Shown piece by piece: positions 12,701-23,682 of a stretch of 64,000 nucleotides of DNA. How positions within the stretch are numbered: position 1 is the first letter of the stretch; the number at the start of each line of letters is the position of its first letter. Position numbers and translations under genes: made by a program. The DNA comes from Nematostella vectensis (Eukaryota; Cnidaria; Anthozoa; Actiniaria; Edwardsiidae). The notes below the pieces were generated by a model. That model did no database searches. It was not told where the DNA came from and was given only the letters and a program-made list of their open reading frames with translations. The DNA lies in contig NC_064035.1 of assembly GCF_932526225.1 (NCBI RefSeq), positions 16,477,469-16,541,468 of the forward strand, read 5' to 3'.

Positions 12701-14034
12701 AGTACTGAAGCTGTAACTTAAATACGGCGTACTGAAAAAGGGGGGACGGATATACCAATCCCTTTGCAAATGTTTCAACTGTCATGGGCCTCTTTTACTC
12801 ATTATGACGTCTACGGATCTAGGGGAAGATCGAGCCCCCCCTTTTAATCAGAGATTTCGCTTAAGCTCCCTTATGTCGAGCGTTTCACCTTTCTCCCAAC
12901 ACGACAGCAACTGCTTGGAGTCTATGCAAATGGAACATCTACTACACGTTTTAATAAGAACGTTCAGTCTGAGATTCAAACAAATTTAAGCGAAGCACAG
13001 CATTGTTCTTATATAAAAAAAGAGTATATCGAATACCATAGGTCTCCTCTTTGTCTAGTGAATATGGGTTAATCATGCAAGTAATTGTCCTTCTGATCTT
13101 ATAATTAGTACCTATAAACTGTGCCATTTGCTATTCGATGCTTGAGCTGAGAAAGTTTTTCTTAAATGAAATACATAACGAAATATACAGAAGTACAATG
13201 TATCTGCAGCCCCCCCCCCCCCCCCCCCCTCCCGTATATTGTATCTTGTATTCCGTGCTCTGGACTCACCCTCATTGGAACTTCTCCCCTGAGATGCACT
13301 ATGTTCACTTTTACTTCCAGTGCTTGGTTCCAGCTCATTCACGAGATCAGATAAGGAGAGTACAGTACTTGTTGGCTACAGTGCTCTTACGCTGATTGGA
13401 GTTGCGCTCTGCTCTTGCACAGTGACAGGCCTATTATTTGCTGTCTATTACTCATGCAAAACACGAGTTTTGAAAAAGTGAGTATGCCAGTCAATAGCCC
13501 GGGTACCGTCTGTTTTGCATTTTTGCATTCCACAATTTTTCCACTAAATTATCTCTCATTGATTGTCCATTTACTGTTTACTGTTAAATGTCTGTTAGTG
13601 TTAATGAGAGATTAAATATGATATTTATCAAACCATGGAACACAATGAGATTGTAAAATATCAAGGCAAGGAAATAAAAAAATAAAACATATGAATCAAT
13701 CTATCATATACATCAAACTAAAATAAAATCACTCATTCACAGTAAAGAAAACATGTCTTCAATGGAGGAGGGGGAATCCCTTATGGAGCTTGCAAACACA
13801 GAACCCACAGGAAACGCTGAAGACACCCTCGTTAACACCCTCCATGCACTACGACGTAAGAGTCAAGGCTACCCTGAGGGTGACATCATTGACTCAAATG
13901 ATGAGGATGCAGTAGAGCCAGAAACCTATATCAAGGAGAAGCTGGAGCAGCACAGACGCCACTCTTTAGGGTACCCTAGGGACGAGCACAGTAGTGATGA
14001 TGCAATGGATGAAATTGACTTGAATGCAAACTAA
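9703..14034 (+). CDS. Single-pass LRR membrane protein
   Basis: Seven exons in phase: 9703-9887, 10081-10152, 10330-10401, 11847-11915, 12280-12455, 13321-13477, 13743-14034; 340 residues. Exon 1 encodes a signal peptide and an LRRNT cysteine cap (CPDGCACYYDF). Exons 2-4 are 72, 72 and 69 nt, one leucine-rich repeat each, all cut at the same Leu codon, the usual LRR gene pattern. Exon 5 holds the last repeat and the C-terminal cap (NNPFSCDP). Exon 6 encodes a transmembrane helix at about residues 207-235. Exon 7 is a Ser/acidic cytoplasmic tail with RRKS (Ser284) and RRHS (Ser318), each followed by a Gly-Tyr-Pro. If the donor GTAACT at 12456 were skipped, the frame would stop at 12463 and give a secreted 193-residue form. 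The architecture is clear; I cannot name an orthologue. The ligand is unknown. Confidence 0.85.
10402..11365. repeat. Minisatellite, about 23 bp unit, intron 3 of LRR gene
   Basis: About 40 copies of a unit like GTAGGTGCCATGATGCATCG plus CGC. The array starts at the splice donor of exon 3 (GTGAGTACCATGATGCA), and that exact string recurs inside the array near 10639 and 11175. A higher-order duplication is visible: a block with GATGGAGCGCGCACCGGC occurs near 10593 and 11131. Stray units recur at 11537-11595. Because 23 is not a multiple of 3, all minus-strand frames stay open; these are artefacts. Confidence 0.9.
13210..13230. repeat. Poly-C tract in LRR gene intron 5
   Basis: A run of 21 C residues lies 90 bp before the exon 6 acceptor of the LRR gene. 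Open frames through it (Pro-rich) are not coding. Confidence 0.9.
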
Positions 14035-14217
14035 CACACTGGATACAAAAATAATATATTTTTGAAACTGTCCATTTCTTTCACTTATAGCCTTTGTGAA
14101 TTTCTCTGTTGTATAATTTTGCTGTTTGATAACAGAAAGCTTTGTCATTTCTTAAGCTAGTAAAGCATGGTAAAACTCTACAGCTGTTGACTCTTCCTGT
14201 GTTCTTTGCATGTTACC

Positions 14218-15637
14218 TTAAGTGTCACTGTTTGACAAATCAAGTAAGGTAAAACTTGTAAGCAGCTCATGAATTTGATCTACCTGTGAATAAATAATAA
14301 AAATGTGTTCAGAGTAATTGTTAAAAGGCTGTAATATATGACTTTCTAAAATATTTCAGATTTCCATCATACAATAAATTATGTACGATATGAAAAAAAA
14401 GTCTTGTGTGAGCGTGTTCCAGATCTGAGAATTCCATAGCTGTCAACCCAACTTGGACAGAAATCTTGTGAAATCGGGTGAAATACAGTAAATATGTGAA
14501 CAAAAAAATGAAAAGAGCCATTGTGGGTAAATAAAGAGAATATATGAACATTCTCACAAAATTAGGGTTATGATGAGGTCCAAAATCTTGTGATACCTAC
14601 CTAATTTACCTAATGTGGGTGAGTTGACAGCTATGGAATTCTTTTTGAAGATTTTGATAAAACTCCCTGTAAGTTTTTGTCTAATTTGAATGTACACCAA
14701 TCTTAAGTTGGCTTGTTGAAAATGTCCCTGTAGCAATAAATGTGGTATAAGAAAGCTATGCATATCTCTTCATATATGTAGCAAAAGATACAACTTATTA
14801 CATATTGGGTGGTAGGATACTTGGGAAACAGTAATGAACCTTTTTAACACACACCTCTTCAATAGTTGTTGTTTTATTGAGTTGACTACACAACTCATCA
14901 AGTTTCAATTTCTCTCCTTCCTTGTTAGTTCTGTTCATATACTCCTTTAACATATCTATAATCTGCAGCACTTCTTGCCTATAGCGCAGTGGGGCTGTGC
15001 GAATGACCACATCCTCATGCAACACCCTCAATGTCGAACGGGCAACTTCAAGGGGGGTTCTACCAGTGTAATCAACTGCATTTAGGTCTGATCCTGCCTT
15101 TAAAAGTAATGTCACTATTTGAACTTTGTTAGTACATGCAGCAAGATGTAATGGAGTGTTGCCATTAACGTCGCGTGCATTAGGATTGGCTCCATTTTCT
15201 AGTAATACTTTGACAACATGTTCATTCCCTTGTGTAGCCGCAAAGTGCAACGGTGTTCTCTGTTTAGAGTCGGCACTGCACGGATTCACTCCGCTACTAA
15301 TTAACCTTTGTATACAGTTAATGTCGGAGATGCTCACAGCCTCTCTCAGTCGCCTTTGTAGGAGATAGTCGTAGCCTGTTGGTGACTTTTTCGTGTAAAC
15401 CTGTGCCTTTAATTTAGAATGCGACGGTAGTATTGGCCCAGAGATCGCTTCCCTAGTATCTCGCTCACCATCTGGTAGACTATACACTGTACCAAAACCT
15501 GATGAAAATGGGAACACATTACGACCATCAAGCTGAAGAGGCGTAGAGCTAGAACCCCATTCTAGTTTGAATTCCTTAGACGCGGGCGACGTTTTTTCCT
15601 TTTCTTGTTCGTCCTCCATTGAAGTTATACGTCTCAC
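14218..15637 (-). CDS. ANKRD54: Ankyrin repeat domain protein 54
   Basis: Two exons on the minus strand, 15637-14855 and 14283-14218, joined in phase 0, give 282 residues. Four ankyrin repeats occupy about residues 93-210, with RTPLHFAATQGNEHVV and NTPLHLAACTNKVQIV as the clearest. The post-repeat helix (EVLQIIDMLKEYM, then LDELCSQLNKTTTIEE) and the last exon (VDQIHELLTSFTLLDLS) match the order of the ANKRD54 C-terminus. Without splicing the frame would end in an unrelated tail (14798), so the GTGTGT donor at 14854 is preferred. In mammals ANKRD54 is a nucleocytoplasmic shuttling partner of Lyn and other Src/Tec kinases. Convergent with the LRR gene and head-to-head with the M6PR-like gene. 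Confidence 0.9.
14284..14295. promoter_or_regulatory. Overlapping poly(A) signal (+) and splice acceptor (-)
   Basis: On the plus strand CTGTGAATAAAT contains AATAAA (14289-14294), the best poly(A) signal for the LRR gene. On the minus strand the same bases read ATTTATTCACAG, the acceptor of ANKRD54 exon 2. Usage of both is inference. Confidence 0.5.
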
Positions 15638-15882
15638 AGATTGTAAAGTTTAAGTAGGACGATTTGAATTTGTCTTATCAGGGAAACAAGAGAAGGCAAA
15701 GTGAAATTATTTAGAGGACTTAGAAAATAGGAGCGAAAGGACATGAACAGGCAGGCGTTACTTACTATGACACAGGCATCACCAAAAAGTACAATGTTTT
15801 GTCACATGACCACTTCGTGACCGGGACGTTCTGTTTGTAAACCATAATGTAGGAGCAGGGTACTTATTTTAAATTGTTTGCA
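15638..15882. promoter_or_regulatory. Bidirectional promoter interval, ANKRD54 / M6PR-like
   Basis: Only 245 bp separate the two opposed start codons, so both promoters and 5' leaders must share this interval. It contains a CACGTG-like GTCACATGACCAC stretch near 15800, but no TATA box I would defend. Confidence 0.55.
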
Positions 15883-18800
15883 ATGTCCTCAAACATCGTT
15901 CACAGCCCTAGTAGAAGTCTTTGCAGATCACCACACTATCTACAAGGATTTCTTTTCTTGGTTATTTTCGCAATGCCTCATGAGGTGTCGACTCTCACAA
16001 AATGCGAGATGGTCAAAGGTTCTTCCTGTCGGGCGTCCACAGACAAGGGATATATCGATCTTAGCGCCTTGATCGGTCAAGGAAACTCCCCGAGGTAATG
16101 TCAGGGGTACTAACAGATTATCGTGCATATGCAGGACGGGTAACGATTGACTGAAAACTAAAGAATCACGCCCGAATCACGCCTTTGGGCATCCGTTCTC
16201 TCTTGTGTGACATCGTGTCACGCAATACGAGAAAAACAGGCCTCGACTAGACAAGGGTATAACACCCAAAAATATATTTTTTTTCATAAGAAGAAATATA
16301 AGTAGCAGTCATAGAGGGTTGAAAATTCTCTATTTGAGGTTGAAAAAAGGGTTGAAAAAAGATTTAATAAAAGCTAAGGTAAGCAATCTAGGATCTTTTT
16401 TTTTTGCCACCAGTAAAAAAATAAATGCCATTGCCATTACATCATTCCCAGGCAGCTAGTTTTTTGTAGCTAAATAAAAAATCACATTGTTTACCAGGGC
16501 CGAAATGGGCCTTGAATTACTGGAGGGGGTGGGGTGGGGGGCACAAAACATAGACCAAGAAGAAACCTTGGGGGCGAGAGGGGGAGAGCACAGTCACGCC
16601 CCTAGTTTCCATTTACTTATAATTTCAGGGAAAAACAGGTAGCAAAAAGGGCATTGTTTGAAAGCATCATCTTTTTTTGTTACAAATGGTTTTAACATTA
16701 TCTTTTATGTCAATATGTGTTTTAGATTCACAGAGATCACAGACCAAGATTCAGACAACAAGTACAGTTGGAACCCATGCAAGGGCTGGACAGATTCCAC
16801 AAGTCAAATACTGAACACTTGTCAAGATGTATCGGTTAGTCATCATTCATGATTCATGACAATTACTCTACTTTTTGGGGGGATCCATGCAAGGCGTGGG
16901 CAGATAACTGAACGGTCAAGTACCAGTTAGTCATCTTATATCCTTACACTTACACTCCCCCTTTAGATCCATGCAAGGCGTGCAGGCCCATACCCAGGAT
17001 TTTTATTGGTGGTGGGGGGGGGGGGGGGGGGGGGGGGTGGAAATCCGAAAGAGTGGACCTAATTTCTCCAGGGGGGGTGGGGTTGGGAGGGAGTTCTCTG
17101 ATAAATCTGACCACCCCCAGAAAAACAAAAAGGTTTTTTTATGCCTTTGCAGTATTTCAATAGGATGTTTATAGTCGGATTTGACTACATACCAGAGTGA
17201 TCTATCTTATTCTTTATAGTTTTTTTCTATAAATAGCACATCTATTGAGAACCAAAAGTGGACCTTCGGCTGTTGTGGGGGGGGGGGGGTGTGGACAGAT
17301 AAGACAAGTCAAACGCTGACCATGTGTGACCATAAGAAAAGTGAAGGAGGGGGAGGGTGGCTGTGGTGGTATCCTAAGGGATGACCATAAGAAAAGCGAA
17401 GGAGGGGGAGGTTAGCTGTGGTGGTATCCTAAGGGGTAAACATAAGAAAAGTGAAGGAGGGGGAGGGTGGCTGTTGTGGTATCCTAAGGGATGACCATAA
17501 GAAAAGCGAAGGAGGGGGAGGGTGGCTGTGGTGGTATCCTAAGGGGTGAACATAAGACAAGCAAAGGAGGGGGAGGTTAGCTGTGGTGGTATAGTAGGGA
17601 TGACCATAAGAAAAGTGAAGGAGGGCGAGGGTGGCTGTGGTGGTATCCTAAGGGATGACCATAAGAAAAGCGAAGAAGGGGGAGGGTGGCTGTGGTGGTA
17701 TCCTAAGGGATGACCATAAGAAAAGCGAAGGAGGGGGAGGGTGGCTGTGGTGGTTTCAGTCGTTCGGGTTTTTTTCCTTCTATTTCTAAGACGTGCAGGT
17801 TTTCCCCCTTTTTGTTGCATTTTTTGTCTGGTTTGGGCTGCATTTTTTGTTCCTTCCCCGGGCCATCTCCCCCTCACCCAGTGCCCAGTCACTTTTCCAA
17901 CGATCTGTCTCTAACAGGCAATAGACTAGGGCATATCAAGAACTTTTTTTCCAACCTGGCATTGACATATAAGGAAATTATTTGATTCCATATTTGGAAT
18001 AACTACAACATAACATCCTTTCTATCAACGATAATTGACTTCGAAGTCAGAATGATTAGCGCAAAGAAAGCCCAGGTCTGGACTACGGGTTTTTCCTCCG
18101 GATAAAAAACTACAACGCCCACAAGTAGGCTACTCCATAAAATCCCTAGGACTTCTCCATCATACACTTTGATCCTAAACTACCCCCCCTCCCCTTCCCC
18201 TGTAAACGTCAAATTAGTATTAATTCATTTTACATCAGGTTTGTTTGTATATGCCATACTCCGGGGTTTCAAGTAACTTGTACGGTATCGGCAAGGCGAA
18301 TACTGCAGACTTTAAGCTGGATGCGTCCTCAGGGAATTGCCTCATCACCTACACAGGGACAATGTACTTGGGGTCTTCCACGTATGTAGTTCTGTTGCTT
18401 CTGTTAAATCTAATTTTGATACCGTTAAAAAAAATATGGGCGTGCCCAGGTTTTCTGCCTCCGTCCCCACGTATATGTTTCCGTTTTAAAACGCAACGTT
18501 TTTGTTCCATTTGCAAAGAGATCCGCGTCAACACGAAACTTTTTTGTTTTGAAACGGTTCGTACACACGTGAATGAAAAAACGATACGAAAACGAACCAC
18601 TATTTTTCTTGCTCAAAAGTTCCCGTCATCGCCCCCTAGACGGCACAGGAAGGGTACCGTTTACTGATTGTTCCACTCTGGAGGGCATTTTGAAGACCCC
18701 GTCCCCACTCTGTTTTCGTTTGAAGACACAGCCTTTTTGATAAGGATACGGGAATCGTCCACACGTGAACGTGAAAACGATGGTCAAAAACAGAACAATC

Positions 18801-20358
18801 TTTAAATTTTTAAAAGGCGCTTTTATGAGACATAACTGATATCTCAATTCTCGTTTCCAGGGTAGTAAACATCGAACTTGTTTGCAGTGAAAGCCAGGAG
18901 GGTACCCTAGACCCATTCACAAATTCAGGGTTGTCAACGACGATATTTGTAAGTTTTTATTACAAAACCTACATTATCATGTCTTCGTCTTTTCATTTTT
19001 AATTAATACCCTCCTTTTTACAGACTTCAAAGCTCCATTCAAAATACGCATGTCCAAGCCGTAGTGGAATAAGCACGGGGAGTATATTACTAATAGTGTA
19101 AGTATGAAGAGTACTCCTTCTGTCGACACGAAGAAGAAACAGACCTCTTACATCACATAGGATGGGAAGTGTGTGGAACAGTATTTCATGTAGTTTTCTC
19201 ATAGTCCCTTCGATGGCGCATTAAAGTAAAACAAGAGTAAAGTGAATCCGTGTTTTACGCGAGGCTACACATGGTTTGCTATTCACGGAACAACATGACC
19301 GCTTGTAGAATATCCTCGCGTAGGGCCCCACGTTATTTGCTGTTGCGGGGACAACCACAGGAATCCTGAAGCACATCCTGGCCGTCATGCACCGCGCGGT
19401 ACTCCAGAACTGCTGCGACGTTTTCAAAACACTACATAGCCAATAATTGTTGTATGTATAGGAGGCAAGAAGCTGATTTGGTGTGAATTATTTCAAGCGC
19501 TGAGGTTTTGTGTCTGTTTGCTCTCCACAGATTTTTTAGCGTCATTTGCGTGTACCTCGTCGTGGGAATCCTGATAAGTCATTTCGTGAAAGGAGCGACG
19601 GGAAGAGAACTGGTGCCAAACTATTCTTTCTGGGTTGACCTCCCCGCCCTTATCAAGGTATTGAACCATTTGATCGACTAAATTTGTTAAATTTTAGTAG
19701 CAGTGAATAGTCGTAAATCTGTGTAATTCAGACGTGGATATCAGGCCAGTACCCAGGATTTTTCTTGGGAGGGTGCGAAATCCGAAAAAGTGGACATAAT
19801 TTTTCCGTAGGGGGGGGGGAGTAAGGGAATAAGATCTCTGATAAAAATCTGACAATCCCCGAAAGAACAAAAAAATGTCTCTCCACAGTATCTCCACGGG
19901 ACGTTTATTGTCGGATTTGGCTACGTAGCTAGCGATCTAGCTTATGCTTTATAGTTTTGTCTACAAATAGCACGTCCATTGGGAACCGAAAATGGACCTT
20001 CAGCCGTTGCGGGGGGCGGGGGGGGGGGGGGGGGGTGCAGCCCCTGCACCATGGCTGAGTACGGGCCTGGATACGACGATAGACTCTGAACACATGTTGA
20101 TGTATATGGTACAAACCAATAGAAGCACAATGAACTACACGGCTAAGACATGGACCTTGGACGAAACCCAAACGCAAAAACACAGTGTGTGCTTTTGCTG
20201 CTTAGATCAATAGCTTTCCCATCTTTGTGGCTATTTGTTTTTGTTTTTCATTCAACTCGTGTCCTATTTTTTTGTAGGATGGCTGTGTTTTCACATTTGG
20301 GAAATGCAGAAGTCTTTGTGGAGGGAAGGAAGGAAATTCCTATGAAGTCATACCGTAA
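15883..20358 (+). CDS. M6PR: Cation-dependent mannose-6-phosphate receptor-like
   Basis: Seven exons in phase: 15883-16094, 16726-16834, 18239-18381, 18861-18948, 19024-19097, 19531-19657, 20278-20358; 277 residues, the length of human CD-MPR. Order: signal peptide to about residue 37, MRH lectin-type luminal domain (CEMVKGSSCRAST, NPCKGWTDS, CLITYTGTMYLG, HSKYACPS), transmembrane helix about 203-225, then a tail very like CD-MPR (VKGATGRELVPNYSFWVDL, then DGCVFTFGKC). The tail keeps the Phe-Trp pair used in endosome-to-Golgi retrieval but lacks the terminal acidic dileucine. At the Tyr that helps bind mannose-6-phosphate in CD-MPR (ten residues before the AC of the last strand) there is Phe184, so ligand binding is uncertain. 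Introns hold MITEs, a minisatellite and decayed exon copies. Confidence 0.88.
16501..16605. repeat. Fragment of G-run MITE family A
   Basis: GGGCACAAAACATAGA, GGGGGCGAG and CACGCCCCTAG follow the internal order of 20361-20529, but terminal repeats are not intact. Lies in intron 1 of the M6PR-like gene. Confidence 0.4.
16881..17325 (+). pseudogene. Decayed duplicates of M6PR-like exon 2 and its donor
   Basis: Exon 2 contains CCATGCAAGGGCTGGACAGA, then a CTGAACACTTGTCAAG stretch and the donor GTTAGTCATC. Downstream in intron 2, 16883-16935 repeats this order with changes (CCATGCAAGGCGTGGGCAGA, CTGAACGGTCAAGTACC, GTTAGTCATC). A third partial copy starts at 16969 (CCATGCAAGGCGTG) and resumes at about 17291 (TGGACAGATAAGACAAGTCA), split by a MITE. 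Frames are broken, so these are relics, not alternative exons. Confidence 0.7.
16983..17292 (+). mobile_element. MITE, family E (G-run type), right end missing
   Basis: Starts CAGGCCCATACCCAGGATTT, then a run of about 25 G, then the family core (CTCTGATAAA, CAGAGTGATCTA, AATAGCACATCTATTGAGAA). The usual right end GGGCCTG is absent. It lies inside a decayed copy of M6PR exon 2. Confidence 0.65.
17328..17752. repeat. Minisatellite, 55 bp unit, M6PR-like intron 2
   Basis: About seven to eight copies of a unit containing GACCATAAGAAAAGCGAAGG, AGGGGGAGGGTGGCTG and TGGTGGTATCCTAAGGG. Strand-asymmetric purine content. Confidence 0.9.
19742..20069 (+). mobile_element. MITE, family E, complete copy
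   Basis: Left end CAGGCCAGTACCCAGGATTT, right end GAGTACGGGCCTG; 328 bp. The core CTCTGATAAAAATCTGAC and AATAGCACGTCCATTGGGAA is shared with 16983 and 26842. Contains G runs. In intron 6 of the M6PR-like gene; the frames through it are not genes. Confidence 0.7.
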
Positions 20359-20360
20359 TA

Positions 20361-20529
20361 CAGAGCCGTAGCCGGCCATCTGACATTGTGGGGGGCACAA
20401 TACAGAAACATTAAGAAAATATTGGGGGGGGGGGCAAAGCCACGCCCCTTCTGGCCATTTTCTTTTAATTTCGAAAATATTGGGGTGGGCGCAAATGCCT
20501 CCAGTGCCCTACCCCCTGCTACGACCCTG
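20361..20529. mobile_element. MITE, family A, directly after the M6PR-like stop
   Basis: CAGAGCCGTAGCCGG to CCTGCTACGACCCTG, 169 bp, homologous throughout to 1330-1494. It starts 2 bp after the stop codon at 20356-20358, so it forms the beginning of the 3' UTR. A poly(A) signal AATAAA lies at 20848. Confidence 0.75.
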
Positions 20530-21147
20530 TGGTGTAAACAGGTATTATGACACTTCATTTGCAGTCTCATGATCACATGTCCACGCACCATCTAAGGCTG
20601 TTTTTTTTTTACCAAACAACTTTGACATCTAGAGTGTATATATAAACTTTGTAAACAAATATTTTCAAAGAGTTTTTTTAAATTGTACATAAGTTTTTTG
20701 AATGATTTCTCGTGCATATGATGGTGATGATAATGGTTGCAGAATGGGGGTGGGGGTGGGGGGAGTTTGCACTTTAACCGGCGCAATACCATTGCCAGAT
20801 ATTTCAGTTGTTTTTTATTCAATGCCGCGGCTCAATATTCAAGGTCGAATAAATAGCTGAGTCTAGAAAAATATCTAATTCTTTATCTGCTACATTAGTG
20901 ATCTGTATTTGAAAGCTAAAGTAAAATTATTTTTCAAAAATTATTATCCTTACTGTCATTTATGAGAATGATGTATATAAATTGTCATCGGCCGCACTCA
21001 CCCCGCGTATCTACCATTAAATAAAAGGTAATATTTCTAGTGGAAATAAAGGATTTTAACCGATATTTGCAAAACTTATACCCCATGCCCTCCTGGTTTA
21101 GGGAAACGCGAGGGAAACGCAGACACCTTAGTTGTCTGGATTTATTG
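20530..21147. other. Convergent intergenic stretch, M6PR-like / SEC14-like
   Basis: No gene seen. AATAAA at 20848 (+) may end the M6PR-like transcript. On the minus strand AATAAA (21141-21146) lies just downstream of the SEC14-like stop codon. A G/C-rich homopurine patch is at about 20744-20765. Confidence 0.5.
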
Positions 21148-23651
21148 TTAATCCTTGGCACCGCCGGTCCGTTTGTGAAGGGTCCCGTTAGACTGCGATT
21201 TCTCATCATCGGAATCAACCTCGGCTTCCGTGACCATCACGTGATACCTAACATAAGACGTACCAGATGTTATTGACGTGATCATTATTTAGTGTGCTCA
21301 TCTAGCCTAACTACTCCACGCATCTCATGCGCTATTTGAATCAACATTGCGGCGATAAGTGCGATAAAGTGGTACATGACGATGATGGTTATAATATGAT
21401 GCTAATGATAATGATGACGATGATGATAACAATGCTGATAATAATGGCGGTGTAAGTCATTAATGATGTCACTTGATGCTGATAATAATGATGACGATAG
21501 CGATGACAATGCGATAATAATGACGGTGTCAATGATTAATGATGTCACTTGATGCTGATGATAATGATGACGATAGTGATGACAATGCTGGTAATAATGG
21601 CGGTGTCAATGATTAATGATGTCACTTGATGCTGATGATAATGATGACGATAGTGATAACAATGCTGATAATAATGGTGGCGAAGTCATGCTGCTGTGTG
21701 ACGATGGTAGTGATGATGATGTTGGTTGATGGTGATAATGACGATGGTGGGGTGATGCTTATGTTAGCTGTTGCTATGGTAATGGTAGGGTGATGATGAT
21801 GATGATTATGATGATAATGTTTATGCTGATGATAGTTGATAGTGATGGTAGTGGTGATGTTGCAGATGGTTGCTGATCATTGTGTCGATGGCGGTTAGTG
21901 TTGACTTTGCAGTTGCAGTCAGCCACGCCACCCCACCCCCCGCCCGCGCCACCCTTGGTAAAGTCGCTACTCACTTGATAGTTTTGGAAAGCCATTTGCT
22001 GTCGTTGTTATCCCAAACAAGTGTACACATTCCTGGGCACGGCGGCGAGTAGAACCTAGGTCAACAAACGGATATGGTACAAGCACAAGGCACGTAACAC
22101 TACCGCCACGTGTAAGGCACGTGATCCTTAACTGCCACAAGTAAGGCATGTAACACTACCGTCACGTGTAAGGCACGTGACCCTTTACTGTCACAAGTAA
22201 GGCATGTAACACTACCGCCACGTGTAAGGCACGTGACCCTTTACTGTCACAAGTAAGACACGTGACCCTACCGCCACGTGTAAGGCACGTGACCCTTTAC
22301 TGTCACAAGTAAGACACGTGACCCTACCGCCACGTGTAAGGCACGTGACCCTTTACTGTTACAAGTAAGGCAGGTGACCCTACCGCCACGTGTAAGGCAC
22401 GTGACCCTTTACTGTCACAAGTAAGGCACATGACACTACCGCCACGTGTAAGGCACGTGGCCATTTACTGTCACAAGTAAGGCACGTGACACTACCGCCA
22501 CGTGTAAGGCACGTGACCCTTTACTGTCACAAGTAAGACACGTGACACTACCGCCACGTGTAAGGCACGTGACCCTTAACTGTCACAAGTAAGGCACGTG
22601 ACACTATCGCCACGTGTAAGGCAAGTGACCCTTTACTGTCACAAGTAAGGCACATGACACTACCGCCACGTGTAAGGCACGTGACCCTTTACTGTCACAA
22701 ATAAGGCACGTGACACTACCGCCACGTGTAAGGCACGTGACCCTTTCCTGTCACAAGTAAGGCACGTGACACTACTGTCACGTGTAAGGCACGTGACCCT
22801 TTACTGTCACAAGTAAGGCACGTGACACTACCGCCACGTGTAAGGCACGTGACCCTTTACTGTCACAAGTAAGGCATGTAACACTACCGCCACGTGTAAG
22901 GCACGTGACCCTTTACTGTCACAAGACATGTGACACTACCGCCACGTGTAAGGCACGTGACCCTTTACTGTCACAAGTAAGGCACGTGACCCTACCGCCA
23001 CGTGTAAGGCACGTGACCCTTTACTGCCACAAGTAAGGCACGTGACCCTACCGCCACGTGTAAGGCACGTGACCCTTTACTGCCACAAGTAAGGCATGTA
23101 ACACTACCGCCACGTGTAAGGCACGTGACCCTTTACTGTCACAAGACATGTGACACTACCACCACGTGTAAGGCACGTGACCCTTTACTGTCACAAGTAA
23201 GGCATGTGACACTACCGCCACGTGTAAGGCACGTGACCCTTTACTGTCACAAGTAAGGCACGTGACACTACCGCCACGTGTAAGGCACGTGACCCTTTAC
23301 TGTCACAAGTAAGGCATGTAACACTACCGCCACGTGTAAGGCACGTGACCCTTTACTGTCACAAGACATGTGACACTACCGCCACGTGTAAGGCACTCGA
23401 CCCTTTACTGTCACAAGTAAGGCACGAGACACTATACTACCACCTGAAAGTCACAGGCCCTTATCCAGCGGGTGCGTTCGTACCCCCCACAACGGCGTCC
23501 ACATTGGTAGACAAAACTAATCAGAGCGAATAAGATAGAAAATAGGCCCCTCTAGAACACTCTGGTATGTCATAAATCTAAAAGTCAAACATTTTGAAGC
23601 CAAATCTGAAAAAGTAGGTCCCCTTTTTCGGATTTCGCGGCCACCTCCAAC

Positions 23652-23682
<31 letters not shown>

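Noticed and set aside
14798..14854. Unspliced end of ANKRD54 (tail VCVKKVHYCFPSILPPNM)
   Set aside because: The GTGTGT donor at 14854 joins in phase to 14283, giving the conserved C-terminus.
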